Shown here in pieces: positions 4,935 through 8,010 of a stretch of 8,010 nt of DNA (positions within the stretch are counted from its first letter, which is position 1; each line of letters begins with the position of its first letter). The notes beneath the pieces are model-generated. The model ran no database searches, was not told the DNA's origin, and saw only the letters and a program-made list of their open reading frames with translations. This stretch comes from an uncultured Mesorhizobium sp. (GTDB lineage Bacteria > Pseudomonadota > Alphaproteobacteria > Rhizobiales > Rhizobiaceae). The DNA lies in assembly GCA_950071955.1 (NCBI GenBank), contig CATMOC010000151.1:1-8010 (forward strand), read 5' to 3'. The position numbers and the translations under genes are program-made.

Positions 4935-6629
4935 ATGTCCGAAGGACTTCGCCTCTACAACACGCTGACGCGGACGAAGGAGCCCTTCGCGCCCATCGAT
5001 CCGAAAAACGTGCGCATGTACGTGTGCGGCCCGACGGTCTACGACTTCGCCCACATCGGCAACGCCCGGCCGGTCATCGTCTTCGACGTGCTGTTCCGGC
5101 TGCTGCGCCATCTCTACGGCGCGGACCACGTCACCTACGTCCGCAACATCACCGACGTCGACGACAAGATCAACGCCCGCGCGCTGCGCGACTTCGGTAG
5201 CGAGATCGCGTCGGGAAAACTCTCGCTCAACGAGGCAATCCGCAAGGTCACCGAAAAGACCGCCGACCAGTACCACGCCGACGTCAAGGCGCTTGGCTGC
5301 CTGGAGCCGACGTACGAGCCGCGCGCGACCGAATTCGTCGAGCCGCGCGCCGACGGCAAGGCCGACATGATCACGCTGATTCAGCGCCTCATCGATCGCG
5401 GCCATGCCTATGTCGCGGAAGGCGAAGTCCTGTTCAACACCGCCTCGATGAAGGACTACGGCCAGCTCTCAAAACGCCCCCTCGACGAACAACAGGCCGG
5501 CGCCCGCATCGCCGTCGACGCGCACAAGAAGAACCCGGGCGACTTCGTGCTGTGGAAGCTCTCCTCGCCCGAGGAGCCGGGCTGGGATAGTCCCTGGGGG
5601 CGGGGCCGCCCGGGCTGGCACATCGAGTGCTCCGCGATGTCCGCCGCCTATCTCGGCGAGGTCTTCGACATCCACGGCGGCGGCCTCGACCTGATCTTCC
5701 CCCACCACGAAAACGAAATCGCCCAGTCCCGCTGCGCCCACGGCACTGACGTCATGGCCAATGTCTGGATGCACAATGGCTTCGTGCAGGTTGAGGGCCG
5801 GAAGATGTCAAAGAGCGAGGGCAACTTCGTCACGATCCACGATCTGCTGCACACGGAGAAATTCGGCGGGCGCTCCTGGCCGGGCGAGGTGCTGCGGCTG
5901 GCAATGCTGATGACGCACTACCGCGAGCCCATCGATTTTAGCGTGAGGAGGTTGGAAGAGGCGGAAGCAGAAATCCGAGAATGGTCTTTGAGGCTGGTCA
6001 GTCTGCTTGAACACGAAACATACGTCGTCGATTCACTGCAAGTCCGCGAATTGCCTCTTCCACCTCCCAGCCGGGATATTGTTGAAGCTTTGAGCGACGA
6101 CCTAGATTCTTCATCGGCAATGAAGTCGTTGCGAGAAAGTTACAAGTCCCTGCCGGTTGCTTTGGCTACGTCATCGGAGAACCCTGATGCCGTGAAAGCC
6201 GTGGCACAGTTTTTTTCGGATCTGGAGTTCCTGGGAGTCCTGAATTTGAGCAGGGCGATCATTTGGTCGAATGGATTGCATCCTGACCGGTCCGTATTTG
6301 ACAGCAGTCGCGGCGAATTGCTGGAGCTTCGCACTGCAACACTCAACGGGAATACTGAGCGTGTCGATGTCCTGGTTCAGCGGTTCAGGCAAAAAGGCTG
6401 GTATGTGTCCGAGAAAGCTGCTGGCTGCTGGCGAATTTCCCTCGCGCCGGATATGCCTACAGGCTGGATTTTAGACCAGATCGACCAGCGCCTCGCGTTC
6501 ATCCGCCAAAAAAGCTGGCCCGAGGCCGACCGCATCCGCGACGAACTCCTCGCCCAGGGCATCCAGCTCAAGGACGGCAAGGACCCCGTGACCGGCGAGC
6601 GGATAACGACGTGGGAGGTAAAGCGGTGA
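4935..6629 (+). CDS. cysS: cysteinyl-tRNA synthetase, with atypical C-terminal region
   Basis: A 564-residue class I synthetase that charges tRNA-Cys. Family marks are all present: zinc ligands Cys31 (CGPTVYD), Cys232 ([10 protein letters not shown]), His257 and Glu261 ([11 protein letters not shown]), the HIGH-type motif HIGN at 40-43, and KMSKS at 290-294. The start at 4935 has GAAGG 5 bases upstream. It is about 100 residues longer than the E. coli enzyme (461). From about residue 333 to 515 (5935-6480) the DNA falls to around 50% GC against roughly 68% before it, with codon use to match, then returns to normal for the last 50 residues ([17 protein letters not shown]). Inside that part, [19 protein letters not shown] and LEFLGVL still resemble the helical domain, but about 70 residues after LEFLGVL have no counterpart I know. 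The catalytic half should be functional. No second cysS is visible here. Confidence 0.93.
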   Translation: MSEGLRLYNTLTRTKEPFAPIDPKNVRMYVCGPTVYDFAHIGNARPVIVFDVLFRLLRHLYGADHVTYVRNITDVDDKINARALRDFGSEIASGKLSLNEAIRKVTEKTADQYHADVKALGCLEPTYEPRATEFVEPRADGKADMITLIQRLIDRGHAYVAEGEVLFNTASMKDYGQLSKRPLDEQQAGARIAVDAHKKNPGDFVLWKLSSPEEPGWDSPWGRGRPGWHIECSAMSAAYLGEVFDIHGGGLDLIFPHHENEIAQSRCAHGTDVMANVWMHNGFVQVEGRKMSKSEGNFVTIHDLLHTEKFGGRSWPGEVLRLAMLMTHYREPIDFSVRRLEEAEAEIREWSLRLVSLLEHETYVVDSLQVRELPLPPPSRDIVEALSDDLDSSSAMKSLRESYKSLPVALATSSENPDAVKAVAQFFSDLEFLGVLNLSRAIIWSNGLHPDRSVFDSSRGELLELRTATLNGNTERVDVLVQRFRQKGWYVSEKAAGCWRISLAPDMPTGWILDQIDQRLAFIRQKSWPEADRIRDELLAQGIQLKDGKDPVTGERITTWEVKR

Positions 6630-6646
6630 GGGCGGAGACAGGAAAC

Positions 6647-6711
6647 GCGCACGATCTCGCGAGGCGCCCCCCTCTGCCCTGTCGGGCATCTCCCCCACGA
6701 GGGGGGAGATC
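6647..6711 (+). repeat. RIME-like palindromic repeat, left copy
   Basis: Left arm of a large inverted repeat with 6777-6844. It contains a GCCC/GGGC hairpin (6676-6687) and a second palindrome ATCTCCCCCAC-GAG-GGGGGAGAT. Such C-run/G-run palindromes resemble the intergenic mosaic elements (RIME type) of rhizobia; the exact subfamily is not certain. It begins 18 bp after the cysS stop and may end its transcript. Confidence 0.7.
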
Positions 6712-6734
6712 GGCCTTCATATAGATCTCACCAA

Positions 6735-6750
6735 CCTTCGAAATCGAAGG
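6735..6750. repeat. short hairpin in the spacer between RIME-like copies
   Basis: CCTTCG-AAAT-CGAAGG is a perfect six-pair stem with a four-base loop in the middle of the 65-bp spacer. Together with the flanking inverted arms it makes the whole 6647-6844 block one nested palindrome. Confidence 0.6.
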
Positions 6751-6776
6751 AGACGCGCGGCGATGTCGACGCTACT

Positions 6777-6844
6777 GATCTCCCCCCTCGTGGGGGAGAT
6801 GTCGGCGAAGCCGACAGAGGGGGACGCCTGGCGAGATCGTGCGC
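6777..6844 (-). repeat. RIME-like palindromic repeat, right copy (inverted)
   Basis: Reverse complement of the left copy. The inner 24 bases are identical, and the outer part (GCGCACGATCTCG) matches as well. Between them the left copy's GCCC-TGTC-GGGC is replaced by GTCGGC-TTC-GCCGAC, a different sequence that again forms a hairpin. An ATG-initiated frame running out of this repeat is a by-product and not a gene. Confidence 0.7.
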
Positions 6845-6887
6845 CGGGCGAAGCGGCGCCTCGCGCGATCGTCGCACTTCCCGCCCC

Positions 6888-7148
6888 TCACCGCTTCAGC
6901 TCCATCGGAACCCAGACGATCACCTTGGGCGGGCGGTCGCGGTCGAACTCGATCGGCACCGCCTTGCGGGCGGGCGTCTTGCAGCGGGAGCAGACGAAGC
7001 GGATCGATTCGATCGAGCGTCCCATGCCTACCACCTTGGCAACCTCGTGAGCGCGGTGGTGGCCGACGTGGTGGCAGTGGCCACATTCGATGCGGATCAG
7101 CATGTCGTGGCGGGCGGCGCGGCCGATGGTGTCGATCGTTCGGGTCAT
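6888..7148 (-). CDS. small zinc-ribbon protein, unknown function
   Basis: An 86-residue basic protein beginning MTRTIDTIGRAARHDMLIRI. It carries two Cys pairs, Cys22-x2-Cys25 (CGHC) and Cys53-x2-Cys56 (CSRC), the spacing of a zinc ribbon, with additional His at 24, 26, 27, 30, 31 and 34. The C-terminus (PPKVIVWVPMELKR) is a strand-like basic tail. It resembles small hypothetical proteins of Mesorhizobium-type genomes, but I cannot name it. The frame is open to an ATG at 7169 (93 residues), but the sequence from 7153 to 7167 is a near-ideal LexA box, so the start at 7148 just behind it is preferred; neither has a good ribosome site. A Met at 7103 would also keep both Cys pairs. DNA or RNA binding, perhaps in the SOS response, is inferred from the fold type and the operator only. 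Confidence 0.75.
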   Translation of the reverse strand: MTRTIDTIGRAARHDMLIRIECGHCHHVGHHRAHEVAKVVGMGRSIESIRFVCSRCKTPARKAVPIEFDRDRPPKVIVWVPMELKR

Positions 7149-7152
7149 GATA

Positions 7153-7167
7153 GAACAAATGAAGAAC
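7153..7167 (-). promoter_or_regulatory. candidate LexA (SOS) box, GAAC-N7-GAAC
   Basis: GAACAAATGAAGAAC on plus (GTTC-TTCATTT-GTTC on minus) fits exactly the direct-repeat GTTC-N7-GTTC operator of alphaproteobacterial LexA, including the A/T-rich centre. It ends 4 bases before the ATG at 7148. A CTTGAC -35-like element on minus (plus 7181-7186) would put the -10 region (7157-7163) inside the box, a good position for repression, though that -10 is poor. Confidence 0.6.
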
Positions 7168-7247
7168 ATTTGTCCTGAAGGTCAAGGGGACACGAAGACG
7201 CGACGCGGTGGCGCAAGGGAATGTGTGAAGGAGGCTGGCTCGGGCGC

Positions 7248-8009
7248 TCAGGCGAAGGGCACCGCCGTGGTGCCTGGCGGCAGCTTGGCCTCGTCGTCCG
7301 GCTCGACGTGGATGATGACGCGAACGGACGGGATCTCCGCCTTCAGCGCTTCCTCGACACGGTCGCAGATGCGGTGGCTCTCGCCGACGGTCATCCCGCT
7401 GTCGACGACCAGGTGGAACTCGATGAAGGTCGCACGTCCGGCAATCCGCGTCTTGAGATCGTGCACCTCGAGCGCACCCTTGGAATTGGTCGAGATGATG
7501 TCGCGGATCTTCTGCGTGTCCTCGCTGTCCGCGGCGACATCCATCAGGCCCTGCACGGACTGGGCGATGACCTTCCATCCCTGCCACAGGATGTTCAGGG
7601 CGACCACGACTGCGAGGAGCGGATCGAGCACCGCCCATCCGGTCGCCAGGGCCGCAAGCAGACCGACGATCACGCCGGCCGAGGTCACGACATCGGTCAT
7701 GATGTGGCGACCGTCGGCTACCAGCGCCGGGGATCGTTCCGCCCTACCCGCCCGGATGAGTATGTAAGCCCAGACCGCGTTGACGATCGCGGCCGCCGCG
7801 TTGATGCCGAGGCCAAGGGCCGGCTCGTCGAACAGGCGCGGCGACAGCAAGGCGCTCCAGGCCTCGGCGATGATGAGGAGCGCCGCAAGGACGATGAGCA
7901 CGCCTTCCAGGACGGCCGAAAAATACTCCGCCTTATGGTGACCATGCGGATGGTCGGCATCGGCCGGCTTGTGGCTGATGCGGATCGCCCAGTAGGCGGC
8001 GCTCGCCGC
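7248..8009 (-). CDS. cation diffusion facilitator (CDF) transporter, N-terminus beyond window
   Basis: The visible 253 residues are the C-terminal five-sixths or so of a CDF-family metal/proton antiporter (FieF/ZitB-like), an inner-membrane dimer exporting divalent metals such as Zn2+, Fe2+ or Mn2+. The loop HPHGHHKAEYFSAVLEG is the classic segment between membrane helices 2 and 3. Hydrophobic helices follow (VLIVLAALLIIAEAW, the segment around INAAAAIVNAVWAYILI), and the second half of the transport site is HIMTD in VADGRHIMTDVVTSAGV. The cytosolic ferredoxin-like domain (roughly the last 95 residues) has metal-site His in VHDLKTR, FIEFHLVVD and IIHVEP. The first one or two membrane helices, with the first DxxxD-type site, are off the right edge. 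A GTG at 7901 is internal and not the start. The metal cannot be decided. Confidence 0.92.
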   Translation of the reverse strand, partial: AASAAYWAIRISHKPADADHPHGHHKAEYFSAVLEGVLIVLAALLIIAEAWSALLSPRLFDEPALGLGINAAAAIVNAVWAYILIRAGRAERSPALVADGRHIMTDVVTSAGVIVGLLAALATGWAVLDPLLAVVVALNILWQGWKVIAQSVQGLMDVAADSEDTQKIRDIISTNSKGALEVHDLKTRIAGRATFIEFHLVVDSGMTVGESHRICDRVEEALKAEIPSVRVIIHVEPDDEAKLPPGTTAVPFA

Positions 8010-8010
8010 A

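Noticed and set aside
4668..5405. 245-codon minus-strand open frame
   Set aside because: Antisense to the start of cysS, with low-complexity Val/Asp-rich translation typical of shadows.
6763..7050. 95-codon plus-strand frame starting MSTLLISPLVGEMS
   Set aside because: Begins in the spacer and runs through the RIME-like repeat, then antisense to the zinc-ribbon gene; a repeat-derived artefact.
6772..7638. 288-codon minus-strand frame across the CDF and zinc-ribbon genes
   Set aside because: Out of frame with both genes, which have clear motifs; the translation is Arg/Pro/His-rich noise.
1..8010. CRISPR arrays, tRNA/rRNA genes, transposases, phage or defence genes
   Set aside because: None seen on either strand; the window is ordinary chromosomal housekeeping DNA apart from the points listed.

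Overview
The window reads as chromosomal DNA of a GC-rich (roughly 65%) alphaproteobacterium, most likely order Hyphomicrobiales and probably near Mesorhizobium/Nitratireductor/Phyllobacteriaceae. This rests on remembered family resemblance, not a search. The supporting signs are a TIGR02301-family protein coupled to a NUDIX gene, a YgfZ gene overlapping the start of an HD-hydrolase gene, RIME-like intergenic palindromes, a GTTC-N7-GTTC type LexA box and TTAA-N7-TTAA type CtrA-like sites.

Left part (1-3390), mainly minus strand, read right to left: a NUDIX hydrolase, a TIGR02301 secreted protein (4-bp overlap with NUDIX), a small helical protein of unknown function, a secreted proline-rich protein, YgfZ, and the start of an HD-domain hydrolase (TGATG overlap with YgfZ). 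The HD gene is lost after about 25 codons at a triplicated 9-bp unit (103-127). Beyond that point the plus strand carries a piece of an HpcH/HpaI-type aldolase. This is either a real rearrangement or an assembly join.

Middle (3486-4934): a plus-strand SRAP (YedK/HMCES) gene divergent from NUDIX, a small minus-strand ORF convergent with it and sharing an 11-bp inverted repeat, then a gene-poor stretch leading to cysS. That stretch has a good promoter, a 14-codon upstream ORF with a Cys codon next to last, a terminator-like hairpin with a T run and a competing upstream pairing. Together these look like a candidate attenuator for cysteinyl-tRNA synthetase.

Right part (4935-8010): cysS, whose C-terminal third is longer than usual and of clearly lower GC than the rest; a pair of inverted RIME-like palindromes (6647-6844); a minus-strand zinc-ribbon protein with a candidate LexA box just upstream of its start; and the C-terminal part of a cation diffusion facilitator running off the right edge. 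Most genes are housekeeping. The points most worth following are the cysS leader, the SOS-box zinc-ribbon gene, the CtrA-like sites and the broken left end.
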